Source: an uncultured Bilophila sp.
Lineage (GTDB): Bacteria; Desulfobacterota; Desulfovibrionia; Desulfovibrionales; Desulfovibrionaceae
DNA length: 55,640 bases
Direction of reading: 5' to 3'
Assembly: GCA_910585945.1 (NCBI GenBank)
Contig: CAJUHZ010000015.1
Coordinates: 1-55,640 of the forward strand
Made by a program: the position numbers and the translations under genes. The notes beneath the pieces were generated by a model, which was not told the DNA's origin, did not search any database, and worked only from the letters and a program-made list of their open reading frames with translations. This document shows, piece by piece, positions 33,453-40,656 of the stretch. The first letter of the stretch is position 1. Each line of letters opens with the position of its first letter.

Positions 33453-34229
33453 TCATGAGGGCTGACCCTGCGGATTTCTTGCGGAGTCGCTTTGCGGAAA
33501 AACTCCGGGCGTGCGCGCGGCCACAGCCACATCCACGGCCGGCGCGCCCTGTGCAAGAAGCGCCTCCACGGCCCGGCGCAGCGTCGTGCCGGTGGTCAGC
33601 GTATCATCAACAAGCAAAATGGTTTTGCCCCGAACCGAGGCATGGGCGCGGAACGCCCCGTGCAGATTGGCCCTGCGTTCTTCCCGGCTCAGGCCAACCT
33701 GATGGCGGGTGGGGTGCGGCCGCCGCAGGAGAAACGGCGCGAGGGGCGCGCCCAGAAAGCCGGCCAGGGGACGGGCGAGTTCCTGGCTCTGGTTGAAACC
33801 GCGTTTGCGCAGGCGATCCGGATGCAGCGGCACGGGAACCACGGCGTCGGGCACGGGCAGATCCGCGCACGCCTGTGCAAGCAGCCGCCCGACAAGGTGC
33901 AGGACAGCCAGATCGCGCCTGAATTTGCCGCGAAGGAGCAGGGATCTGAACGCTCCGGCATAGGGCGCGTAAAACCGGAAATGCCGCCAGGGCGGCGGCG
34001 AGGTCAGGCAATCCCCGCACGGCGCGGGACCTGTCGGAACGGAAAGCGGCTGGCCGCAACGGGGGCAGGAGTCCTGATTCCGCGGCTCCAGCAGGGAGCG
34101 GCAGACAGGGCAAAAGGGGGCGTCCGAAGACGACTGGGGCGAATACACGCCCCGGCAGAAAGCGCAACGCCGCTCGTCAAGCGAAGCGGCGGCCAGCAGG
34201 CGGCGCAGGATCTGAAGGACTAATGACAT
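33453..34229 (-). CDS. comF: ComF-family phosphoribosyltransferase-like protein
   Basis: 258 aa. The N-terminus has two zinc-ribbon Cys pairs (CAFCRGV...FCPVC, SCPRCGQ...PCGDC). It then has GAFRSLLLRGKFRRD and VPVPLHPDRLRKRGFNQSQELARPLA, and the PRPP loop ILLVDDTLTTGTTLRRA. In naturally transformable bacteria ComF helps DNA uptake, but homologues are widespread and often of unclear role. ATG 34229 lies inside the end of the flavoprotein gene (10-nt overlap), implying coupled translation. Confidence 0.9.
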   Translation of the reverse strand: MSLVLQILRRLLAAASLDERRCAFCRGVYSPQSSSDAPFCPVCRSLLEPRNQDSCPRCGQPLSVPTGPAPCGDCLTSPPPWRHFRFYAPYAGAFRSLLLRGKFRRDLAVLHLVGRLLAQACADLPVPDAVVPVPLHPDRLRKRGFNQSQELARPLAGFLGAPLAPFLLRRPHPTRHQVGLSREERRANLHGAFRAHASVRGKTILLVDDTLTTGTTLRRAVEALLAQGAPAVDVAVAARTPGVFPQSDSARNPQGQPS

Positions 34230-34942
34230 GGGCTGTCCATCGGGGCGTGCGATTGGGCCGGGGCGCCGGGCCGGACGATATCCCGGCTCCATTCCGTCAC
34301 CTGCCTGATCAGCGCGGGGTCTCCGGCCAGGGCATCCCTGTCGTCAACTCCCCGAATCAGCAGCGGCGGGGACGGTTCCCGCCCCAGCGCGCGCAGGAAG
34401 CAGCGCAAAATGAGCAGACTCGGCTCAAAAAGCCGCTCGCCGTTTGTCCGGCCGGCGCAAAGCGCAATGGCCGCCGGCCGCGTCGCCGGACAATCCGCCC
34501 AATCTCCTGCCCGATTTCCTGCCGCGTCTCCAAGCGGATCCCGTGCAGGCCCGGCCGCCGGGCTTGTCGCCCAAAAACGTTGCGCCCTGTCCACCAGAGC
34601 CTTGAGGCCGGCCGGCGGTCCGTAAAAATAGACGGGAGCGACAATGACCAGTCTCTCCGCGTCGTGCAGGGCGGCGAAGAGGCGTCCGGCGTCATCCCCG
34701 GCATCAAGCGGGCAGCGGCCGGGATGTTTCAGGCAATACCCGCAGGAAACGCACGGCTGTACCGTGAATTCACGCAGAAAAAGTTCTTCCACGGCCAGAC
34801 CAGCCGCACGGCCGGCCGCGCCGATCAGACGCGCCGCCGTATCGCTGTTGCCGCCGGCGCGAGGGCTGCACGCCAGCACACGCAGTCGCGTCGCCGGGGC
34901 GGCCGGCATTTCCGGCGCAAGAGGCTTCAGGCCGCAAGCCAT
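34220..34942 (-). CDS. Iron-sulfur flavoprotein (NADPH-dependent FMN reductase family)
   Basis: 240 aa with a flavodoxin-like fold. LRVLACSPRAGGNSDTAARLI is the FMN-phosphate loop. Cys64, 67, 70 and 77 form the compact CxxCxxCx6C motif used by Isf-type proteins to bind a [4Fe-4S] cluster. IVAPVYFYGPPAGLKALVDRAQRFW is the second FMN-binding segment. Probable electron-transfer or reductase role in the cytoplasm; partner unknown. It overlaps comF by 10 nt and the OTC-like gene by 16 nt, so the three are almost certainly one transcript. Confidence 0.85.
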   Translation of the reverse strand: MACGLKPLAPEMPAAPATRLRVLACSPRAGGNSDTAARLIGAAGRAAGLAVEELFLREFTVQPCVSCGYCLKHPGRCPLDAGDDAGRLFAALHDAERLVIVAPVYFYGPPAGLKALVDRAQRFWATSPAAGPARDPLGDAAGNRAGDWADCPATRPAAIALCAGRTNGERLFEPSLLILRCFLRALGREPSPPLLIRGVDDRDALAGDPALIRQVTEWSRDIVRPGAPAQSHAPMDSPCH

Positions 34943-35886
34943 TCCAGCAGGGCCTCAATCAGGCAAAGCCGACTTTCGTCCCGATCGGGAGCAGGCGAAA
35001 GGCCGTACAGGCTATCCCCTGCCGCGTCGCCTTCAGACACGCCTTCAGGTCTGCCCGGGGCGCGGCCGTCCAGCAGCACGGCTCCGGGCGCGGCAAGCGC
35101 CGCAAGCTCGGGCGTGAGGACCGGCGCGCCTCCCCCCGCATCGTTGATGCAGACGTACCCCGCCCCCTGTATGGCCATGTGCGGCTCGTAGGTAAGAAAA
35201 ATCTTCGCCCCGGCCTGAAGGGCAAGCCCCAGCAGGGCGCGATCCGGCTCCCGTCCCGGAGGGACCGCCATGAACAGTTCAAACGGAAAGTAGATCGCCG
35301 CCTCGATCCAGGAGGAGGCGACGCCGTTGGCCTCTCCGATCCAGGCCACGCGCGTGCGCGCAAAATCCCCCTCGCGCTCGAGCACATGCAGAAGATCGGC
35401 CAGGACCCGGCCGGGATCGCCCGCTTCATCCCCCGCATTGAGCACGGACACGCCGCTGTCCGCGGCCAGACGTTCAAAACGGCTCCGCGAGCAGGCGCGA
35501 AGAATCAGGATATCCACCCCGTGGGAAAGGGCGATTTCCTCCGGAGTTTCCAGACCGTCGCTCCGGATCTCGACGGAAGCGACGCGACGGGGCGTGCCGC
35601 CGAGACGGCGCACGGCCGTCTCGAACAGGGCAAGGGAAGACTCGTCAACCGTTTCAAAAACAAGAGCCGCCGTCTTGCCGGCAAGACAGCGCGGAGGCTG
35701 TGAAGCGGCTTGCGTGGCCGATTCCGGAAAGCGTTCCGGTGAAGCTTCCGGGGCTGGTCCCGACGCTGACGCGGGAGAGAGAACCGGGGATGCGGCCGGA
35801 GATCGCCTGATGCGGCGCGCACGATCCAGCACCGCCAATGCACCGGCATGGCCAAGATCACGAATGCGCATGAATTGTTTCGGCAC
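34927..35886 (-). CDS. Ornithine carbamoyltransferase homologue lacking catalytic motifs
   Basis: 319 aa from GTG 35886 (VPKQFMRIRDLG), with AAGGAG 6 nt upstream. The OTCase fold is recognisable: LAGKTAALVFET...ALFETAVRRLGG, GRVLADLLHVLE, RVAWIGEANGVASSWIEAAIYFPFELFMAVP. But the carbamoyl-phosphate motif STRTR is replaced by DESSL, HPCQ by GDPGR, and the HCLP Cys loop is absent (VLLDGRAPGR instead). The frame is intact and well translated, so this is a pseudoenzyme rather than a decaying gene. An Ala/Pro/Ser-rich insert sits at about 30-65. Role unknown; it is unlikely to make citrulline. Confidence 0.8.
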   Translation of the reverse strand: MPKQFMRIRDLGHAGALAVLDRARRIRRSPAASPVLSPASASGPAPEASPERFPESATQAASQPPRCLAGKTAALVFETVDESSLALFETAVRRLGGTPRRVASVEIRSDGLETPEEIALSHGVDILILRACSRSRFERLAADSGVSVLNAGDEAGDPGRVLADLLHVLEREGDFARTRVAWIGEANGVASSWIEAAIYFPFELFMAVPPGREPDRALLGLALQAGAKIFLTYEPHMAIQGAGYVCINDAGGGAPVLTPELAALAAPGAVLLDGRAPGRPEGVSEGDAAGDSLYGLSPAPDRDESRLCLIEALLEWLAA

Positions 35887-36049
35887 GTCACGCTCCTTCC
35901 CGCCGTCCGCGCCGCCGCGCTCGCGCGCGAAAAAACCGCTGTTTGCGGCGCACAAGCGGAATCCTCCCGAAAAGTCGCCTTCTCAAGATTCAAATCCGTA
36001 AAATGTGGAGGAACGGTATTGGCCCTGCGGAGACAGTTCGCAGAAAGAG

Positions 36050-36124
<75 letters not shown>

Positions 36125-36135
36125 AACGCGGTTCT

Positions 36136-36165
36136 CATATACTCGCGCCTTGCGGGCGGCGTCAA
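36136..36165 (-). promoter_or_regulatory. Promoter of the tRNA-Gly gene
   Basis: TTGACG (36165-36160), 18-base spacer, TATATG (36141-36136) on the minus strand. The start would fall about 5 nt before the mature tRNA. Confidence 0.65.
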
Positions 36166-36272
36166 GCCTTCGGACAAAATTTTCCGGAGCAGGTTTGCGG
36201 AGACGCTGGCGACAGCCGGGCATGTTCGCAGGGCCGGAGTGACGCGATTCGCCGGCCCCGCGAAACGGAAAA

Positions 36273-36497
36273 TCACTTTTGATGTCCGTAAATCCCGCCG
36301 GCGACAGCCCCAAGCCCGCCGCCGATCAGAGCGCCCATTGTGCCGCTGCCCCCGGCCAGCGCGCTGATGCCGGCCCCGAGCAGCGCCCCGCCGGCCGTGC
36401 CGCTGAGCGCGCCCTGCTGCGTCCTGTTCATGTTGGTGCAGCCCGCCGCGCCAAGGATCAGAGCGCCCGCCAGAACGAGCGCGGAAAGTCTTTTCAT
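36273..36497 (-). CDS. Small glycine-zipper lipoprotein
   Basis: 74 aa from ATG 36497, with AAGGAGG upstream. Lipobox LGAAGC after a 19-residue signal. The mature part is almost wholly a Gly/Ala zipper (GALSGTAGGALLGAGISALAGGSGTMGALIGGGLGAVAGGIYG), as in OsmB, SlyB and 17-kDa antigen relatives. Such proteins insert in the outer membrane and respond to envelope stress. It lies 11 nt behind the next gene, so the two form an operon. Exact role unknown. Confidence 0.85.
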   Translation of the reverse strand: MKRLSALVLAGALILGAAGCTNMNRTQQGALSGTAGGALLGAGISALAGGSGTMGALIGGGLGAVAGGIYGHQK

Positions 36498-36508
36498 GGC
36501 GTACCTCC

Positions 36509-36907
36509 TTACCTCCGGGTCGGTTTTGCCTGTGTTCCAGGCCCTGTCTTGCCGGGAGCGAGAAATTCTTTCCACAGCACATCCAGCACATGCCGATCGC
36601 GTTGTCCGGGATGCGCGGCGTACCAGGCGTCGAGCCTGCCTTCAATCTCCGGCCAGCTCGTGTTCCTGAAGGCTTTCATCCAGGACCGAACAAAGACGGA
36701 AGGCTCCCTGCCCGCCCTTTCGGCAATCATCGACTCAATGGCGACAATGCTGGACGCTCCGTACAAAAAGGCCAGCTTTTCGTTCCGGGGCGAGTCGAGC
36801 CATTGCGCGCCCGTCAAATCGACGCCGCTTTCCGCCGCCGAAGCCGGCAGGCACGCCCCGCACGTCAGCAGGGCGGCGATCACCAGTGAACACAAACGAT
36901 TGCGCAT
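36509..36907 (-). CDS. Small exported protein of unknown function
   Basis: 132 aa from ATG 36907, with AGGAG upstream. Signal peptide (MRNRLCSLVIAALLTCGACLPASA) followed by about 108 residues, including WLDSPRNEKLAFLYGASSIVAIESMIAE, SWMKAFRNTSWPEIEGRLDAWYAAHPGQ and HVLDVLWKEFL. Aromatic spacing suggests a small helical periplasmic domain. I do not recognise a named family. Upstream partner of the glycine-zipper lipoprotein, so an envelope role is plausible. Confidence 0.75.
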   Translation of the reverse strand: MRNRLCSLVIAALLTCGACLPASAAESGVDLTGAQWLDSPRNEKLAFLYGASSIVAIESMIAERAGREPSVFVRSWMKAFRNTSWPEIEGRLDAWYAAHPGQRDRHVLDVLWKEFLAPGKTGPGTQAKPTRR

Positions 36908-37092
36908 AGATATTCTCCTGTTGCCACATGTTTGATCCATGCCCATCTTCAAGCATATTCACGGCGAGCTTTCAACCCGTGATTTTCACGGCCTTTCCGC
37001 CTCACGGAGCGCGCGCCGGGCGGCAGCTCAGGCGGAAGCGCCGCCCGAAAAACGGCGGAGCAAGGCGGCGGCTCTCCGCCGCGCGCCGGGCG

Positions 37093-38049
37093 TTACGCCC
37101 GCCCCTGCGTGATCTCCCGCGCCGCTTCCAGCGAGCCGACGCTCACGGCTTCGGCCGCTTCCGTCCCGCCGAGAGGATCGAGGATGGGTTTCACCATGCG
37201 GGTGAGAACGCCCTTTGGGCCGGCTTCAAGCCAGGTTCGCACGCCGTCGGCCCATTGCGCGGCGATTGTGTCGATCCACAGCACGGGCGAGGTCATTTGC
37301 CGGCAGGCCAGATCGCACAGGCTTTCGCCGTCGGTGACGGCCGCGCCCGTCACGTTGCTGTACAGGGCGAAACGCGGCCGGTTCCACACCGCCTTGCGCA
37401 ACGCGCCCGCCAGCTCCCGCCCTGCCTTTTCCATGAGCGGCGTGTGGAACGCGCTGCTGACCGAAAGGGGCATGGCCCTGCCCTTGCGGGCCTTGACCAG
37501 GGGGAGCGCCGCTTCCAGCGCCTTTTTCGCCCCGCTCAGCACAAACTGCGCCGGCGTGTTGTAGTTGGCGACAATGAGCATTTCGCCCGTGGCTTCGGCG
37601 GCCTCGCGGGCCACGGCTTCGGCGTCTTCCCGCGTCAGTTTGAGCAGGGCGGCCATGCCGCCGCGCCCGGCCGGGTCCGCATCGGCCATGAGCGCCCCGC
37701 GGAGGCTGACAAGCTCCAGCACGGCGTCCGCGGAGAGCGCGCCCGACGCGGCGTAGGCGCTGTACTCTCCGAGGCTGTGCCCTGCCCCGGCCTGCGGGCG
37801 GACATGGGGGGCAAGCTCAAGCCACAGGGAAAGATTGACCACCGTCAGCGCGGGTTGCAGGTTGCGCGTGTCGGCCATGAGCGCGGGATCGTCGCTTTCC
37901 CAATAAATGGAACGGAGCGGCAGGCCGCTGATTTTTTCCGCCTTTTTCCACAACGCCATGCTTTCGGCGTTGCTTTCGGCCGTGTCCCTGCCCATGCCCG
38001 TTTCCTGCGAGCCTTGTCCGGGAAAGAGAATCGCCGTGACGTTCGCCAT
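37093..38049 (-). CDS. fabD: FabD, malonyl-CoA:ACP transacylase
   Basis: Loads malonyl groups onto acyl carrier protein for fatty-acid synthesis. It starts ANVTAILFPGQGSQETGMG. The active site is GHSLGEY with Ser92, the Arg-containing segment is VSLRGALM, and the catalytic His is His202 in SSAFHTPLM. The C-terminus has VLWIDTI...WLEAGPKGVLTRM. About 318 aa. ATG 38049 has GGAGG upstream. No other fab genes flank it in this window. Confidence 0.95.
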   Translation of the reverse strand: MANVTAILFPGQGSQETGMGRDTAESNAESMALWKKAEKISGLPLRSIYWESDDPALMADTRNLQPALTVVNLSLWLELAPHVRPQAGAGHSLGEYSAYAASGALSADAVLELVSLRGALMADADPAGRGGMAALLKLTREDAEAVAREAAEATGEMLIVANYNTPAQFVLSGAKKALEAALPLVKARKGRAMPLSVSSAFHTPLMEKAGRELAGALRKAVWNRPRFALYSNVTGAAVTDGESLCDLACRQMTSPVLWIDTIAAQWADGVRTWLEAGPKGVLTRMVKPILDPLGGTEAAEAVSVGSLEAAREITQGRA

Positions 38050-38215
38050 GTTCAAACCTCCGGGATGTCTGGTTGCAAAAATTCCACGCGCGATCGGGTG
38101 TGAACCGTGAAATGCCCGTCCGGGCTTTCATCCGGCATTTCTACATCAAACAAACGCGGAGAAGAAGAGGCGGAGGTCTGTTTCAGGCGTCGCAAAAAGG
38201 AGCGGGCGGACGCCG

Positions 38216-38653
38216 TCAATCCGTCACGGCCCTGAGCAGGTCGGAAAGATTTTCCCTGACCAGCCGGAGTTCCTCCGGGGTCACCTCGGGCATGTCCGGC
38301 GGCCGGTTTGTCGTGATGTCCGTACCCTGCTCGATCACGGCGACAGCCGCCGCGGCGCGCCCCATGACGCAGAAAAAACGTTCCGCGTTCCACCCCAGGC
38401 TTTCGGCATGGGCGGCGGCCTGCGGCGAGTAGGAGAAATCCGCCCTGCCGTCCGGCGCGACGGTGGGGTGAATGCGCTGCCCGCCGGCTTTCGCCCACGC
38501 GCGGAACCGGGGAAGATCCCCAATGAGCCGGGTCAGCTCCGCCTCATCGAAAGGCGGCTGGCTGTACAAATCCCCCGCCCCGAGCGGGAAGGCCGAAACG
38601 ATCGCAAGCGCCAGCGCCACGCCGGCGCGGAAAAGATGCCTGAACATGCGCAT
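38216..38653 (-). CDS. Exported protein of unknown function
   Basis: About 145 aa from ATG 38653. Signal peptide (MRMFRHLFRAGVALALAIVSAFPLGAG) then FDEAELTRLIGDLPRFRAWAKAGGQR and SYSPQAAAHAESLGWNAERFFCVMGRAAAAVAVIEQ, a helical domain of a kind often called hypothetical in this group. ATGs at 38671 and 38647 are alternatives. The open frame runs further upstream into repeat A3, but that part is repeat sequence, not gene. 166 nt upstream of fabD, same strand. Confidence 0.7.
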   Translation of the reverse strand: MRMFRHLFRAGVALALAIVSAFPLGAGDLYSQPPFDEAELTRLIGDLPRFRAWAKAGGQRIHPTVAPDGRADFSYSPQAAAHAESLGWNAERFFCVMGRAAAAVAVIEQGTDITTNRPPDMPEVTPEELRLVRENLSDLLRAVTD

Positions 38654-38677
38654 GGGACCCCGCTCTGCCATGAAATG

Positions 38678-38835
38678 ACTTCTAGAACTCATTTCATAAT
38701 TCAGCCTTTGGGCTGAATTATGAAGATCATTCGCCAAAAAACGTGGTTTTTGGCTCATTCACGGCGCTTTTCGCGCCGCGCCAGACTCTCGTCTGGCGTT
38801 GGAAGCCATTTCATGCAAATTATGAAATGACTTCT
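38678..38835 (-). repeat. 158-bp multi-hairpin repeat, copy A3
   Basis: Inverted copy of 11168-11325 with the same length and three differences. One lies in a hairpin loop. The other two form a compensatory pair in the last hairpin (CATAATTCAG/CTGAATTATG here, CATCATTCAG/CTGAATGATG there). It lies between glpX and the exported protein. A second AGAAGTCATTTCAT follows directly at its end towards the exported protein. Confidence 0.9.
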
Positions 38836-38836
38836 T

Positions 38837-38862
38837 GAGCATTTTTTCATGAAAAATTGCTC
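38837..38862 (-). terminator. Hairpin at the glpX stop codon
   Basis: Imperfect palindrome GAGCA-TTTTTTCATGAAAAA-TTGCTC touching the last base of the glpX stop. AT-rich arms and no following T run make it a weak terminator on its own. The A3 repeat follows at once. Confidence 0.45.
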
Positions 38863-39854
38863 TAATCAAATTGAATGGAACTGATGCGCATCAACTTCTG
38901 CCAGTTGTGATGGGATTCCACATAGCGCACCGTGCCTGTCTTGCTGCGGATGATCATGGAATGGGTGACGGCCCCCTGTCCATGAAAATGCACGCCGCGC
39001 AGGAAGGTCCCCCCGGAAATGCCGGTGGCGGCAAAAAAGACGTCGTCGCCCCGGACCAGACTGTTGACGTCGCAGGTCTGTTCCAGGTCGAGGCCAGCCT
39101 CCAGGATGGCCAGCTTTTCCTTTTCCGACTGGGGATCGAGCCGGGCCAGCATGGCCCCGCCCATGCCCTTTATGGCGCAGGCGGCCAGAATGCCTTCCGG
39201 CGTGCCGCCCGTGCCGATCATCATGTCCACTTCCGAGCGCGGATCGGCGGCCATGAGCGCGCCGGCCACGTCCCCGTCCGTATGCAGCTGGATGCGCGCG
39301 CCCACCCGGCGGATTTCGCGGATCAGTTCGGCATGGCGCGGCTTGTCGAGAACGAAGATCACAAGGTCGTTCACGTCCTTGCCCAGAGCGGCGGCGACTT
39401 TTTTGAGGTTCTCCTCCACCGGGGAGTCCAGATCAATGGCGTCGCGCGCGGCCGCGCCCACGACGATTTTCCGCATGTAGAAGCTGGGGCCGGGATCGTA
39501 CATGCTCCCGGCGGGCGCGGCCCCCACCACGGCAATGGCGTTCGGCCGGCCGTAGGCGAGCAGGTTCGTCCCTTCCACAGGGTCCACCGCGATATCCAGA
39601 GCCGGTCCCTGCCCTGTGCCTATCTCTTCCCCATTGTACAGCATGGGGGCTTCGTCCTTTTCTCCTTCCCCGATGACCACCCGTCCCCTGATGGGCAGGG
39701 AATTGAAGGAAAGGCGCATGGCGTCCACCGCCGCGCCGTCCCCCGCGTTCTTGTCCCCCCGGCCAAGCCAGCGGGCGGACGCAAGCGCCGCCGTTTCGGT
39801 GACGCGGACCAAATCAAAGGCAAGATTGCGCTCCGGCGCTTCCATCAGGGACAT
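38862..39854 (-). CDS. glpX: GlpX, class II fructose-1,6-bisphosphatase
   Basis: Gluconeogenic hydrolysis of fructose 1,6-bisphosphate. Motifs: GDKNAGDGAAVDAMR, GRVVIGEGEKDEAPML, DIAVDPVEGTNLLA (metal/phosphate site), YMRKIVVG, and HTDGDVAGALMAADP...MMIGTGGTPEGILAACAIKGMGGAM. 330 aa, the family length. AGGAGG precedes the ATG. It starts 43 nt after fliS, so it may be read through from the fliD promoter, although metabolic and flagellar functions have no obvious link. Confidence 0.95.
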   Translation of the reverse strand: MSLMEAPERNLAFDLVRVTETAALASARWLGRGDKNAGDGAAVDAMRLSFNSLPIRGRVVIGEGEKDEAPMLYNGEEIGTGQGPALDIAVDPVEGTNLLAYGRPNAIAVVGAAPAGSMYDPGPSFYMRKIVVGAAARDAIDLDSPVEENLKKVAAALGKDVNDLVIFVLDKPRHAELIREIRRVGARIQLHTDGDVAGALMAADPRSEVDMMIGTGGTPEGILAACAIKGMGGAMLARLDPQSEKEKLAILEAGLDLEQTCDVNSLVRGDDVFFAATGISGGTFLRGVHFHGQGAVTHSMIIRSKTGTVRYVESHHNWQKLMRISSIQFD

Positions 39855-39897
39855 GACGCCTCCTGGAATGAGTGGGGGTGTGCGGGCTGGGATTGGA

Positions 39898-40590
39898 CTA
39901 CTGAAGGGTCTGGGCGATCTTGCCGTAACGCGCCGCCGCGGCGGAGCGCCGGTTTTCCATGCTGACCGGGCTTGCCGGCATGACCGGCGCGGGCTGAACG
40001 GGCGGCTCCATTGCAGCGACAGGCGCGGCGGCCGGCACAGATCCCCCCGCCATTCCGGGCGCGGGGCGGGACCCTCCGGCCGAACCCTGAGCGTAGGCCG
40101 CCTGCGCGTGCGCGTGCCCCATGCCTGTGGGGGCCGCCTGTTTGGGCAGGGGCACGCTCCGCGGAGCCTTGATGGGAGCGGCGGGCAGCTTCGCCGAGAT
40201 CTGCGCCGAGGCGGCCCGCGCCTCGGGAGTGTTCAAGACCTGCGCGTAGGCGTCCCGCAGATTGCCCAGGATATCGAGAACGCTGTCGATCGGGCCGATA
40301 TCCATGCGAAGATTGGCCCTGAGCAGCCGGGTGGAGCAGACGAAGTAGAGCTGATGCAGGTTTTTGGCCAGCGCGCCTCCCACGTCCATGCTGAGCGAGG
40401 CGTCAAGTTCGTTGATGATGTCAAGCGCCTTGGAAATAAGCACGCCCTTGCCGCCGGCGTCCTTTTCACGAATCTTTTCCTTGGCCTGGGTAAGAAACTT
40501 GATCGCTCCATCGTACAGCATGACAAGGATCTCTCCCTGTCCCACAGTGGAAAATGTGGTCTGCACGTAGGCTTGCGTCCCTTTGAGCAT
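39898..40590 (-). CDS. fliS: FliS, flagellin export chaperone, with long C-terminal tail
   Basis: Residues 1-125 are a full FliS domain (MLKGTQAYVQTTFSTVGQGEILVMLYDGAIKFLTQAKEKI, NELDASLSMDVGGALAKNLHQLYFVCSTRLLRANLRMD) that holds flagellin unfolded for export. The remaining ~105 residues are an Ala/Pro/Gly/Met-rich tail (PAAPIKAPRSVPLPKQAAP, GMGHAHAQAAYAQG, PVQPAPVMPASPVSM), so the protein is nearly twice the normal 125-130 aa. GAGAGGG before the ATG. Second gene after fliD. Confidence 0.93.
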   Translation of the reverse strand: MLKGTQAYVQTTFSTVGQGEILVMLYDGAIKFLTQAKEKIREKDAGGKGVLISKALDIINELDASLSMDVGGALAKNLHQLYFVCSTRLLRANLRMDIGPIDSVLDILGNLRDAYAQVLNTPEARAASAQISAKLPAAPIKAPRSVPLPKQAAPTGMGHAHAQAAYAQGSAGGSRPAPGMAGGSVPAAAPVAAMEPPVQPAPVMPASPVSMENRRSAAAARYGKIAQTLQ

Positions 40591-40656
40591 GAATCCCTCT
40601 CTTGCCGGACGCCGGCGAAGTCCACCCGGCAGAGGGTGGACTTCACACGGTTCCTC

